Virus record (IMG/VR): IMGVR_UViG_3300006947_000074
Coordinates: 1-25,962 of that record
From: a virus
Direction: 5' to 3' (one strand)
DNA: 25,962 bases
Shown: positions 1 through 6,266 of the stretch, in pieces
Numbering within the stretch: position 1 is the stretch's first letter
Layout: every line of letters starts with the position of its first letter
Position numbers and translations under genes: made by a program
The notes under the pieces: generated by a model
The model's input: only the letters and a program-made list of their open reading frames with translations
Database searches by the model: none
What the model was told of the DNA's origin: nothing

Positions 1-43
1 ACGTGCCAATGCGTCATTGGCATTGGCAATCAATCGATGATAA

Positions 44-253
44 TCATACATTACAATGCACCCTTCCTTTACCAATCCATTCCAGTTCTTCGAACTTCTC
101 TTCGAAGGACTTACCAGAAACCGTTAACCCTTCTTCGTGCATCGCTTTTAGTGCGAACTTCACTGCTTCCTTTGCGGTATCAAATGCGTACCACTTCAGA
201 CACTCAGCACCAGTTAGCGCGACTCTCACTTCATACATTCCTTTATTACTCAT
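44..253 (-). CDS. small early protein of unknown function (69 aa)
   Basis: I do not recognise this 69-residue protein. It is a mixed alpha/beta-looking, soluble polypeptide (KWYAFDTAKEAVKFALKAM, then a Glu/Phe-rich stretch) with no signal peptide or membrane segment. The ATG at 253 follows a GAGG ribosome-binding site and lies one base after the TAA of the upstream gene (255-446), so it is translated as the third gene of a three-gene minus-strand operon from the promoter at 770-798. It ends in TGA. Size, promoter type and position fit the small early host-takeover genes of T4-like phages, but no specific role can be read from the sequence. Confidence 0.7.
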   Translation of the reverse strand: MSNKGMYEVRVALTGAECLKWYAFDTAKEAVKFALKAMHEEGLTVSGKSFEEKFEELEWIGKGRVHCNV

Positions 254-254
254 A

Positions 255-446
255 TTATTTAACCTCTATTTTAATAAATTTTCTACGTGACTTCGAGAAC
301 TGTTTCATTGGTTTCTTGTACATAACAGCTTCGGTCTTACCTTGCGGAATAATACCCATCAACTGACCTGCGTCATTGACAATGTATGTATGGTTGGGGA
401 CATAAGTATATGAACCCCAGTCAGTGACTTCTTTTAAATACTGCAT
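255..446 (-). CDS. small early protein of unknown function (63 aa)
   Basis: This is an unrecognised 63-residue basic protein with a strongly lysine/arginine-rich C-terminus (KKPMKQFSKSRRKFIKIEVK), which could contact nucleic acid; that is inference only. An AGAGGG ribosome-binding site precedes the ATG. The start codon overlaps the stop of the upstream 97-aa gene (TAATG), so the two are translationally coupled. It is the middle gene of the operon running from the sigma70 promoter at 770-798. Confidence 0.7.
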   Translation of the reverse strand: MQYLKEVTDWGSYTYVPNHTYIVNDAGQLMGIIPQGKTEAVMYKKPMKQFSKSRRKFIKIEVK

Positions 447-739
447 TATGCAACCCTCTTCTTACGTTCTTTGAAACCTTTGACTTCCATTGCTTGCATC
501 GGACTGGTTTGTTCACTCAGTGCTTTATACTCTTCAATGGTGAAGTTCTTGACTAGGAAGTTAACCCAGCTCTTCCAAGGTTTACTACCATACTTGAATC
601 TTGCGATAAACTCTGACCTTGGAGTTCCTAATCTAGTAGGATGACAAGGTAACTCATAATACTTAGACTGAGTATGTTCACCTTGATACATCAAGTACAT
701 ACCGTCCCACGTGAATAGTTCTTTATCAAATTTAGTCAT
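446..739 (-). CDS. small early protein of unknown function (97 aa)
   Basis: First gene of the leftmost operon, just downstream of the consensus promoter at 770-798. There are two in-frame ATGs, at 745 and 739. I chose 739 because AAGGA lies seven bases before it, whereas the 745 ATG directly abuts the AGGA and leaves no spacing. The protein starts MTKFDKELFTWDG and ends in a basic run (KGFKERKKRVA). It has several aromatic residues (WDGMYLMYQG, KPWKSWVNFLVK), no membrane segment, and no family that I recognise. The stop TAA overlaps the next start. Confidence 0.72.
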   Translation of the reverse strand: MTKFDKELFTWDGMYLMYQGEHTQSKYYELPCHPTRLGTPRSEFIARFKYGSKPWKSWVNFLVKNFTIEEYKALSEQTSPMQAMEVKGFKERKKRVA

Positions 740-769
740 AATCATTTCCTTTCTCTAGTTTATGTACTT

Positions 770-798
770 ATTATAACAACAACAGCAACGTTTGTCAA
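770..798 (-). promoter_or_regulatory. sigma70-type early promoter (perfect consensus)
   Basis: Read on the minus strand: TTGACA (798-793), a 17-base spacer, then TATAAT (775-770). Both boxes match the sigma70 consensus exactly. It lies about 30 bases upstream of the 97-aa gene and should drive the three-gene operon 739-44. The block 764-798 is repeated with one mismatch at 1202-1236. Confidence 0.85.
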
Positions 799-801
799 GC
801 G

Positions 802-957
802 TTATTTTAGAATTGGATGAATAAAATCCTTAGTACTATAGTACTCCACTAGGATGGAGCGCACAATTGCAACACTTGAGTTGTGGATGGCAGCGAGATT
901 AGTGAGGTTTAAGTCACTATTGTTTAGGTGGAAACTGAGCAGGTCCTTATTGGTCAT
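802..957 (-). CDS. very small early protein (51 aa), unknown function
   Basis: This 51-codon frame starts at the ATG at 957 and ends in TAA at 802. A purine-rich AGAGAG ribosome-binding site stands a few bases before the ATG. The protein begins MTNKDLLSFHLNNSDLNLTN, continues with a predicted helix (LAAIHNSSVAIVRSILVEYY) and ends HPILK. The frame exactly fills the space between the 61-aa gene (985-1170) and the next promoter (770-798), as expected for the second cistron of an operon starting at 1208-1236. I do not recognise a family. The case for a real gene rests on the RBS, the tight packing and protein-like composition. Confidence 0.6.
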   Translation of the reverse strand: MTNKDLLSFHLNNSDLNLTNLAAIHNSSVAIVRSILVEYYSTKDFIHPILK

Positions 958-984
958 AAGGTTTTCTCTCTCTAATTAGTAACG

Positions 985-1170
985 TTATCGATAATCGCTA
1001 TATTTTTCACCGAATGCATCGTCAAGGTCTTTCATTGAGACTCCAACCTTGGACAAACAAGTGGCCGAACTCTTCATGACTGCCATGACACCATCATAAC
1101 GGTCATCCATCTCGTCCATTAATGTCCAAGAATCGTCTAACTCTGCAACAAAGGTATCTAAATCAGTCAT
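985..1170 (-). CDS. small acidic early protein (61 aa), unknown function
   Basis: A 61-residue acidic protein (MTDLDTFVAELDDSWTLMDE at the N-terminus, many Asp/Met residues), likely helical and soluble. The frame is open to a TTG at 1188, but the ATG at 1170 has AGAGGG eight bases upstream and is the better start. It is the first gene after the sigma70 promoter at 1208-1236, followed by the 51-aa gene. Small acidic early phage proteins often bind and inhibit host proteins, but nothing here identifies a target. Confidence 0.68.
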   Translation of the reverse strand: MTDLDTFVAELDDSWTLMDEMDDRYDGVMAVMKSSATCLSKVGVSMKDLDDAFGEKYSDYR

Positions 1171-1207
1171 AACGTTTTCCCTCTTCAACTCGATTAACTA
1201 AGTACTT

Positions 1208-1236
1208 ATTATAACAACAACAGCAACGTTTGGCAA
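1208..1236 (-). promoter_or_regulatory. sigma70-type early promoter
   Basis: Minus strand: TTGCCA (1236-1231), 17-base spacer, TATAAT (1213-1208). The spacer and flanks are identical to the promoter at 770-798. It should drive the 61-aa and 51-aa genes and stands back-to-back with the plus-strand promoter at 1262-1290. Confidence 0.82.
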
Positions 1237-1261
1237 CACTTATTTTCATTTAATTTAGTGC

Positions 1262-1290
1262 TTGACTTATATTGCTATATACTGTAGAAT
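1262..1290 (+). promoter_or_regulatory. sigma70-type early promoter
   Basis: Plus strand: TTGACT (1262-1267), 17-base spacer, TAGAAT (1285-1290), about 25 bases before the ATG at 1315. It is divergent from the minus-strand promoter at 1208-1236, with only 25 bases between the two -35 boxes. Confidence 0.75.
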
Positions 1291-1314
1291 GGTACACATA
1301 ACTGAGGAATCTAC

Positions 1315-2454
1315 ATGATACTTACACAACCTGACGCAGAATACGCTGCGAATGTCTTTACCGAGTTCTTTGCGAACTTTGAACGTATTGATGACTATAT
1401 GAGACAGATTAAGATGGAACGCATGGACTCTATGCCCTTCACTTTGCCTGGCATGGGCCCTGAAGAGGATATGTTCAACAACTTCGATATGCACCCCAAG
1501 GATATGGAGTTCAGTATCGCAACCGCACATCGTGACCAGTTCATGTCCTATATGGATATCACCACGTCCGCACCTGTAGAGGCGTCAATTCCAGGCAAGA
1601 TGATGAACTGGGTAGTACGTGAGAAGAACAGTGGTATGGTTGTGGGTATGATTCGTTTCGGTTCTCCTACTATTAATAGCAGACCACGTAATGAGTGGTT
1701 GGGCAAACCTCTGGACACCATGAATGGTGAGGTTATGAAACGATTCAACAAGACCTGTATCATGGGATTCAACATCGTACCAGTACAACCGTTCGGGTTC
1801 AACTACCTTGGTGGTAAGTTACTTGCAGCTATATGTACCTCGCATACGGTACGTGAGACACTTAATGAAAAGTATGATGCAAACATCTGTATGTTCGAGA
1901 CAACCTCCTTATACGGTAATGCCAAGGGTGGTGTGTCTATGTACTCAGGTATGAAACCACTATTGATTGGTAATGGACAGACAGACTCTAACTTTGCGCC
2001 ACTCATCAATGATGACAACTATCGTACATTGAGTGACTGGTTCATCAAACGCAATGGGGGTGAACCTCTTGTACCAAAGGATGCATCATCTCGTAAGTTA
2101 AAGACTCAACAGAAGATGGTATCAATCATCAAGAACTCTCTGAAACAATACGACATGGACACATACACTAAGTTCTGTCAAACCTTCATTGATGCAAAGG
2201 GACTGACACAACAAAAGAATTCATACTACTCTACTATGGGATATGACCGTGAGAGTGTGAAGAAGTATCTCAACCTTGAGACCGACACAATCGTCAAAGC
2301 AGATAACTATGACCGATTCAGTCTTGAGGGTGTGACAGATTGGTGGCGTAAGAAGGCAACCAATCGATATGACAATCTTAAACAGGACGGTCGTTTACGT
2401 ACTGTGCAAGAGACTTGGAATACAAATGCAAAAGATATTGATATAATTAGATAA
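1315..2454 (+). CDS. DUF4338/DruA-like protein (379 aa), probable early protein
   Basis: The ATG at 1315 follows a GAGGAA ribosome-binding site and a sigma70 promoter. The central third (about residues 95-225) looks like the DUF4338 fold known from DruA of the Druantia anti-phage system. The cues are the NWVVREKNSGMVVGMIRFGS strand pair, the R-N-E-W-L-G motif, the FNIVPVQPFGFNYLGGKLLA segment and the CMFETTSLYG segment, followed by a GGVSMYSGMKP stretch. DUF4338 proteins characteristically carry an R-D-x-I-G-W motif and an LLETF(V) motif at these places. This match is recognised from memory of the family pattern and is not a search result. The C-terminal 120 residues are charged and helical and may bind nucleic acid. 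The reaction is unknown. The next gene encodes a ParB-fold protein with its own promoter. It could also be a marine-phage family unrelated to DruA. Confidence 0.55.
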   Translation: MILTQPDAEYAANVFTEFFANFERIDDYMRQIKMERMDSMPFTLPGMGPEEDMFNNFDMHPKDMEFSIATAHRDQFMSYMDITTSAPVEASIPGKMMNWVVREKNSGMVVGMIRFGSPTINSRPRNEWLGKPLDTMNGEVMKRFNKTCIMGFNIVPVQPFGFNYLGGKLLAAICTSHTVRETLNEKYDANICMFETTSLYGNAKGGVSMYSGMKPLLIGNGQTDSNFAPLINDDNYRTLSDWFIKRNGGEPLVPKDASSRKLKTQQKMVSIIKNSLKQYDMDTYTKFCQTFIDAKGLTQQKNSYYSTMGYDRESVKKYLNLETDTIVKADNYDRFSLEGVTDWWRKKATNRYDNLKQDGRLRTVQETWNTNAKDIDIIR

Positions 2455-2459
2455 AACGC

Positions 2460-2488
2460 TTGCCATTATAGTAAAAGTGTTGTATAAT
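2460..2488 (+). promoter_or_regulatory. sigma70-type early promoter
   Basis: TTGCCA (2460-2465), 17-base spacer, TATAAT (2483-2488). It starts six bases after the stop of the 379-aa gene and leaves a leader of about 95 bases before the ATG at 2591. The leader has no gene. Confidence 0.82.
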
Positions 2489-2590
2489 GAACAGGTAAGA
2501 TAAGATAAAAGTTTTATATATACTATTGTGTTTTAGAAATTCTCTATGAGTCTTCTACTTCACTTAATTTAATCCAATAGGAGAAATACT

Positions 2591-3706
2591 ATGGCTATGC
2601 CTACACGTTACGTAACATTCAGTGATTTTCATCACACCAACCCTGACGCAATTGCGTTACCCGACTACACCGACCTTAGTGTAACATCTGTAAAAAATAT
2701 AAGACTCGACTTCAAAGATATTCATATTGATGATATCGATGGTCAGTACACCAAAGTGGAAACACACACCTCACAAGAGATTGAACAACTTCGTTTGTCT
2801 TTTGCTGGTGGAGTTGACACAATGGAGTTTCCTCCAGCGGTATATGACCGTGGTGAAGGATATGACAAAAGATATGTCTTGGTATATGGGTATGGTCGTT
2901 CCGAAGCGATTCGAGCACTTGCAATGAAGCCGTGGATATTTACTTTGTTCACTGGTACACCAGAACAGATGAAAGATGTCCAAGCAAGAGAAAACGAAGG
3001 ATACGTAAAACGTCTCAACAAAGAAGTTGATATGCGTAAATACCTAAGTTCTAAAGTTTCTAGAGGACTTATTAAAATCTCTGAGAAGGCAATCAACGGT
3101 GAGTTCGTTCGTATCTACGGTAAGACCCGTGATAAGACTTGTAGGAATCGTGTTGTGAAGATGGTTATGGAAGAGGCAGGGACGCCTCAACCATACATTC
3201 TATACACATCTGTTCCTAAAGTACAGGACTGGATTGATAACCACTCAGCGGTAGAACATAAAATCGGTGGTGAGTTTAACCCAGAAACCGATACCTATGG
3301 TGTGTGTATTGGTGAAGGTTACCAGTATCGTGCTATCATGCAATCCGTTACACGTTATGTCGAAACAGGTAAGTATACCGATTTGATTGGACACGTAGGT
3401 GCTCCAACGGCAAAGGCGACTCTAGAAACTAAAAGAGTGAAGTTCATGACACAGTTGGAACAACACAAACATGAATTGAAAATGTGTGGATTAAAAGTCT
3501 TTCCTTTGAACGTGATTGGGTTTCTACCACAAGAACGTGGAACAGAAAATTTGAAAGAATTGATGACGGGTACGGGTATTACTTCGCCCGTGGCGTTGAC
3601 TAGTACACCTTACGGTAATAAGGCATCCTTTAACTATAAAGAATCACTTGCAATTTTAAGAACCCGATACCCTGGCCTTGTAAGGGACTTGCCTTTAACT
3701 GTATAG
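2591..3706 (+). CDS. ParB/sulfiredoxin-fold protein (371 aa)
   Basis: Residues about 38-140 show a ParB N-terminal/sulfiredoxin-like domain: an IxLDFKDI strand, a helix (EIEQLRLSF), a PPAVYDRG strand, the signature YVLVYGYGRSEAIRAL (residues 95-110, equivalent to the G-x-x-R-x-x-A box) and an AREN motif (residues 132-135) resembling the ParB box. ParB-family domains bind CTP or act as small nucleases, usually on DNA. The middle region is basic and helical (GKTRDKTCRNRVVKMVMEE) and may be a DNA-binding unit. AGGAG lies at ideal spacing before the ATG. The gene has its own promoter (2460-2488). It is the only gene in the window that ends in TAG (3704-3706). Readthrough would add 11 residues and enter the tRNA gene, so TAG is very likely a true stop here. 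The exact role (DNA modification, packaging control or regulation) is not deducible. Confidence 0.7.
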   Translation: MAMPTRYVTFSDFHHTNPDAIALPDYTDLSVTSVKNIRLDFKDIHIDDIDGQYTKVETHTSQEIEQLRLSFAGGVDTMEFPPAVYDRGEGYDKRYVLVYGYGRSEAIRALAMKPWIFTLFTGTPEQMKDVQARENEGYVKRLNKEVDMRKYLSSKVSRGLIKISEKAINGEFVRIYGKTRDKTCRNRVVKMVMEEAGTPQPYILYTSVPKVQDWIDNHSAVEHKIGGEFNPETDTYGVCIGEGYQYRAIMQSVTRYVETGKYTDLIGHVGAPTAKATLETKRVKFMTQLEQHKHELKMCGLKVFPLNVIGFLPQERGTENLKELMTGTGITSPVALTSTPYGNKASFNYKESLAILRTRYPGLVRDLPLTV

Positions 3707-3717
3707 TGTGGTACTAT
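3689..3717 (+). promoter_or_regulatory. possible sigma70 promoter for the tRNA gene
   Basis: TTGCCT (3689-3694), 17-base spacer, TACTAT (3712-3717). It overlaps the last codons of the ParB-like gene and places transcription start close to the tRNA 5' end at 3728. The boxes are weaker than in the other early promoters, so the tRNA may instead be cut from the upstream gene's transcript. Confidence 0.45.
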
Positions 3718-3727
3718 ATACAATCAT

Positions 3728-3801
3728 GCGGAATTAGTATAATGGCATTACAAGAGGTTTCCAACCTCATGACGGGAGTTCGATTCTCTCATTCCGCTCC
3801 A
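3728..3801 (+). tRNA. tRNA-Gly (anticodon UCC)
   Basis: A complete 74-base cloverleaf. The acceptor stem GCGGAAT (3728-3734) pairs fully with ATTCCGC (3791-3797), followed by discriminator T and an encoded CCA. The anticodon loop TTTCCAA gives anticodon UCC (reads GGA/GGG). The T arm (GGGAG, TTCGATT, CTCTC) has one G-U pair. The uppermost anticodon-stem pair is an A-A mismatch. A U73 discriminator and GCGG start are typical of bacterial glycine tRNAs. It is not an amber suppressor. A strong terminator follows at once. Confidence 0.93.
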
Positions 3802-3810
3802 AACACACAC

Positions 3811-3833
3811 CCCCCGCACTAGGCGGGGGTTTT
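3811..3833 (+). terminator. intrinsic terminator after tRNA-Gly
   Basis: CCCCCGC (3811-3817), loop ACTAG, GCGGGGG (3823-3829), then TTTT. It separates the tRNA transcript from the sulfotransferase gene, which starts 19 bases further on. Expression of that gene therefore depends on readthrough or on a promoter I cannot see. Confidence 0.88.
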
Positions 3834-3851
3834 ATTATTAAGGGTATCATC

Positions 3852-4532
3852 ATGATTGATTGTATTGAGACTAACACATACTCGTTAGGGATATTGGGTC
3901 GTTCAGCATCACGTAGTTTTGCTAACTACATTTCCCGATATTACTTTGACTATGTGTGGGAACAATATCGTAACGTTCAGTTAGATGTAGAGAACACTGA
4001 CCTAAAGTACCCGTCACACCACCCTTACACATGGATAACCGTTGATGACTTCAATGACTGTAATGCTTTAGTCTTAGACCCACCAGCCATAATGGTAGTA
4101 CGTGATCCGATAGACCGAGCAAGAAGTGGTTCTGGTGTGAACTACGAACCTGTGTTTCACGGTGCGCCAATATTAACTGAGATTGATTGGGATGGTATAG
4201 ACTACATCATTCCGTTCGAAGACCTAGAGTTGTACATAGGTCAGACTCAGTGGTCTAATACAGATAACATGACAATTAATCCACGATCCTCTAAGGAAGA
4301 ACGGTACGCAAAGGAATCTGATAGGGGTTCTTTCTATCAAGCACTTGGTATAGAACCCTACGCGAATATTATTAAGGAGTGGAAGGTTGAGGATTATGAC
4401 TATGATGCAGAGATTAAGTGTTATGAAAACGTTCTACAGAACAAGAAACAACTACCACCAGAACTGTGGAAGAGCTTAGTCAGAGATACCGTGTGGTGTA
4501 ACATACCATCTAAACATCTAAAACTTATGTAA
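3852..4532 (+). CDS. sulfotransferase-like protein (226 aa)
   Basis: Two sequence patches match the PAPS-binding motifs of the sulfotransferase superfamily. The first is an N-terminal LGILGRSASRSF loop (residues 12-23, the 5'-phosphosulfate loop, with R17/S18/R21). The second is MVVRDPIDRARSG (residues 81-93, the 3'-phosphate motif, usually R-(D/N)-P-x-x-R-x-x-S), containing R84, R89 and S92. Family members transfer sulfate from PAPS to a hydroxyl or amine. At 226 residues it is slightly short for the family but has both halves of the PAPS site. An AAGGGT ribosome-binding site precedes the ATG. Strong terminators flank it on both sides, so it looks like an independently inserted cargo gene. 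The substrate is unknown: modification of a host surface glycan or of phage components are both possible. Confidence 0.68.
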   Translation: MIDCIETNTYSLGILGRSASRSFANYISRYYFDYVWEQYRNVQLDVENTDLKYPSHHPYTWITVDDFNDCNALVLDPPAIMVVRDPIDRARSGSGVNYEPVFHGAPILTEIDWDGIDYIIPFEDLELYIGQTQWSNTDNMTINPRSSKEERYAKESDRGSFYQALGIEPYANIIKEWKVEDYDYDAEIKCYENVLQNKKQLPPELWKSLVRDTVWCNIPSKHLKLM

Positions 4533-4539
4533 ACAAATC

Positions 4540-4564
4540 GGGGGACTCCATGTCCCCCTTTTTT
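4540..4564 (+). terminator. intrinsic terminator, possibly bidirectional
   Basis: GGGGGAC (4540-4546), loop TCCAT, GTCCCCC (4552-4558), followed by TTTTTT. It ends the plus-strand block. The converging minus-strand lipoprotein gene stops at 4569, so the same hairpin may end that transcript as well, although the T-run on that side is weak (GATTTGTTT). Confidence 0.87.
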
Positions 4565-4568
4565 ATTC

Positions 4569-4772
4569 TTATTCCTTTGGTTCGGTCTTAGCGGTTCCGG
4601 TCTTAACTGCAACATCTTTAATTAGATTAGAAGTTACGTCAAGAAAACCTGCGGTAATACCGAAAGTGTCTGAACCAACACCCTTGATAATTCCACCAGC
4701 GCCATCTACTGTCGCATCAACTGTACTACAAGCAGTCAAGAACAACATGGCAGATATGATTAAAAGTCTCAT
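4569..4772 (-). CDS. small phage lipoprotein (67 aa)
   Basis: The frame is open further upstream to 4874, but the start at 4772 is chosen. AGGAG lies six bases before this ATG, and the protein then begins with a textbook lipoprotein signal peptide: MRLLIISAMLFLTAC, with lipobox L-T-A-C and the modified cysteine at residue 15. The mature part is about 53 residues: small, Gly/Val/Asp-rich, with a hydrophobic-periodic helix (GAGGIIKGVGSDTFGITAGF) and a Lys-rich tail. Signal peptidase II processing and anchoring to a host membrane are expected from the lipobox; Ser follows Cys, which favours the outer membrane in enteric-type hosts. A T4-type late promoter lies 92 bases upstream. It is the last late gene downstream of the capsid gene. 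Possible roles, all inferred: superinfection exclusion, envelope stress or lysis assistance. Confidence 0.75.
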   Translation of the reverse strand: MRLLIISAMLFLTACSTVDATVDGAGGIIKGVGSDTFGITAGFLDVTSNLIKDVAVKTGTAKTEPKE

Positions 4773-4863
4773 ATCAATCTCCTGTTGGTGTCTTTCCGAT
4801 TGTGGATTCCTTTCCACTGGTGCGGTGCGTACCACTTGATACGCAGAGCGTCTTCCATGCATG

Positions 4864-4871
4864 TATTTATA
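4864..4871 (-). promoter_or_regulatory. T4-type late promoter (TATAAATA) for the lipoprotein gene
   Basis: The minus strand reads TATAAATA, the exact T4 late promoter -10 element, 92 bases before the lipoprotein start. It sits on the downstream side of the gp23 terminator (4877-4903), so it restarts late transcription after capsid-gene termination. Confidence 0.7.
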
Positions 4872-4876
4872 CATAT

Positions 4877-4903
4877 AAAAAAAGGGTCTCCGAAGAGACC
4901 CTT
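4877..4903 (-). terminator. UUCG-capped intrinsic terminator after gp23
   Basis: Minus strand: AAGGGTCTC, tetraloop TTCG, GAGACCCTT, followed by a run of T (complement of the A run 4877-4883). A nine-pair stem with a UUCG loop is the classic T4 terminator form. It lies 39 bases after the gp23 stop codon. Confidence 0.92.
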
Positions 4904-4941
4904 AAAGAACGGTGAGTTACCTCACTCTTCTTATTACAGAC

Positions 4942-6255
4942 TTATGTCAAGATGTTAGTAACCTTGAAGATTCTGTAGTACTGGTTAGTCTTAACAGTAG
5001 CAAGACCGTCCGAAGGTGTAGCACCAACGAATGGGTTAGATGCCATACCATAACGAGTTTTGAACCCGATACGTGGTTGGAAGTCATCTTCGCCAACAGC
5101 TTTAACCATTTGTAATGGTACATATGGGCAGTAGAATACACCGCTGTCATATGGGTTAGTACCCTTATAACCAACAGTTACATAGTCTACGTTGGCATAT
5201 GGATCAATGTACACACGAATGCGTCCATTCAACAAACCAGCAAAAGTGTTACCAGTATCATCAACCTGAAGTGGGTTGTTGATAGCAGGAGCATAGTCCA
5301 AAGTACCGGCAGCAGCAAGTGCAGTAGCAACATCTGAAGAACAGATTACTACGTTACCTTTACCACGGCGAGTTTCTTTAGCAATGACGTTACACTCACG
5401 ATCAATCTGAACACCAAGACCTTTGAACTTCTCAGCAGACCAACGACCATCAGTGTCAGCAGACATATTAAAGACACCTTTAGCGGTAACGTTAGCCTGT
5501 TGAGCACCAGTTTTTGCTTGGGTGTTGATAGTACGAATTACTTCGCGGTTGATTTCAGCAAGAATCTCAGTAGACAAGATGTTTGCCAACTCAGTTTCTG
5601 CGTCTAGACCGTGGATTGCTTTAAGGTCTTGAGCAAGTTCAAGCGTGTATTCTGCTTTAAGTGCACGTGACTTAGCAGTAACAGTTTGACGTTCGATGGT
5701 GAAACCCATCTCGTTGAACGCTGAACCACCAGTAGCACCAAGTGCTTCTGCATCAGCAGTTGGCATTCCGCCAGCAGCAAGTGCAGTTAGACGAGCGCCT
5801 TCTGAGTCGATTCCGTTCCAACCAGAAGCGTTATCAGAATCGTGAGTACCAGAACTATCACCAGAGAACCTAGTCTCAGCTTCGTTGAATAGTGCTTCAC
5901 GGTTACCAGTTGCTCCACCCTTATAACGTGACTTCATCGCGAAGATGAGACCAGTTGGGCCGTTCATTGGTTGTACACCACATACATCGTATGCGATTAG
6001 GTTAGGCATTGCACGGCGAACCAGTGAAATTAATACTGGGTTGAAGTTGTTTACAGAACCAGTGGTGTTAGCAGCAGATGCAGCATTCTCGCTTAAGAAT
6101 CCCATTGCAGATTCGCTCTGCTCCATCATTGCTTTTTCTTGGTTCTCTAGGATTGCAGCAGTAACTGAACGCTTGTGATTGTCTGTAATAGCACCACAAG
6201 ACGCTTCGTTAAGGACTGGAGCCCATTTTTCCATTAAACTATCGTAAGATTGCAT
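4942..6255 (-). CDS. 23: major capsid protein gp23
   Basis: The 437-residue precursor is recognisable as T4-family gp23. It starts MQSYDSLMEKWAPVLNEAS, has the NNFNPVLISLVRRAMPNLIAYDVCGVQPM segment (about residues 69-97) and ends in the conserved RTRYGMASNPF-type region. A candidate prohead protease site is F-L-S-E56 followed by N-A-A-S, matching the gp21 rule (I/L)-x-E, so about 56 residues would be removed at maturation. It is shorter than T4 gp23 (521 aa) but usual for marine relatives. The RBS is AAGGA before ATG 6255. It follows scaffold gp22 by 11 bases and is ended by the UUCG hairpin. It forms the hexameric capsid lattice. Confidence 0.97.
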   Translation of the reverse strand: MQSYDSLMEKWAPVLNEASCGAITDNHKRSVTAAILENQEKAMMEQSESAMGFLSENAASAANTTGSVNNFNPVLISLVRRAMPNLIAYDVCGVQPMNGPTGLIFAMKSRYKGGATGNREALFNEAETRFSGDSSGTHDSDNASGWNGIDSEGARLTALAAGGMPTADAEALGATGGSAFNEMGFTIERQTVTAKSRALKAEYTLELAQDLKAIHGLDAETELANILSTEILAEINREVIRTINTQAKTGAQQANVTAKGVFNMSADTDGRWSAEKFKGLGVQIDRECNVIAKETRRGKGNVVICSSDVATALAAAGTLDYAPAINNPLQVDDTGNTFAGLLNGRIRVYIDPYANVDYVTVGYKGTNPYDSGVFYCPYVPLQMVKAVGEDDFQPRIGFKTRYGMASNPFVGATPSDGLATVKTNQYYRIFKVTNILT

Positions 6256-6266
6256 TGTATTTTTCC

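Noticed and set aside
5-21. Perfect 7-pair inverted repeat GCCAATG/CATTGGC at the left edge
   Set aside because: The loop is only three bases and no T-run follows on either strand. The context is cut by the window edge, so no role can be supported.
4569-4874. 101-codon version of the lipoprotein gene
   Set aside because: The extra N-terminal residues precede the signal peptide, overlap the late promoter and have no RBS. The internal ATG at 4772 has AGGAG and a perfect signal peptide.
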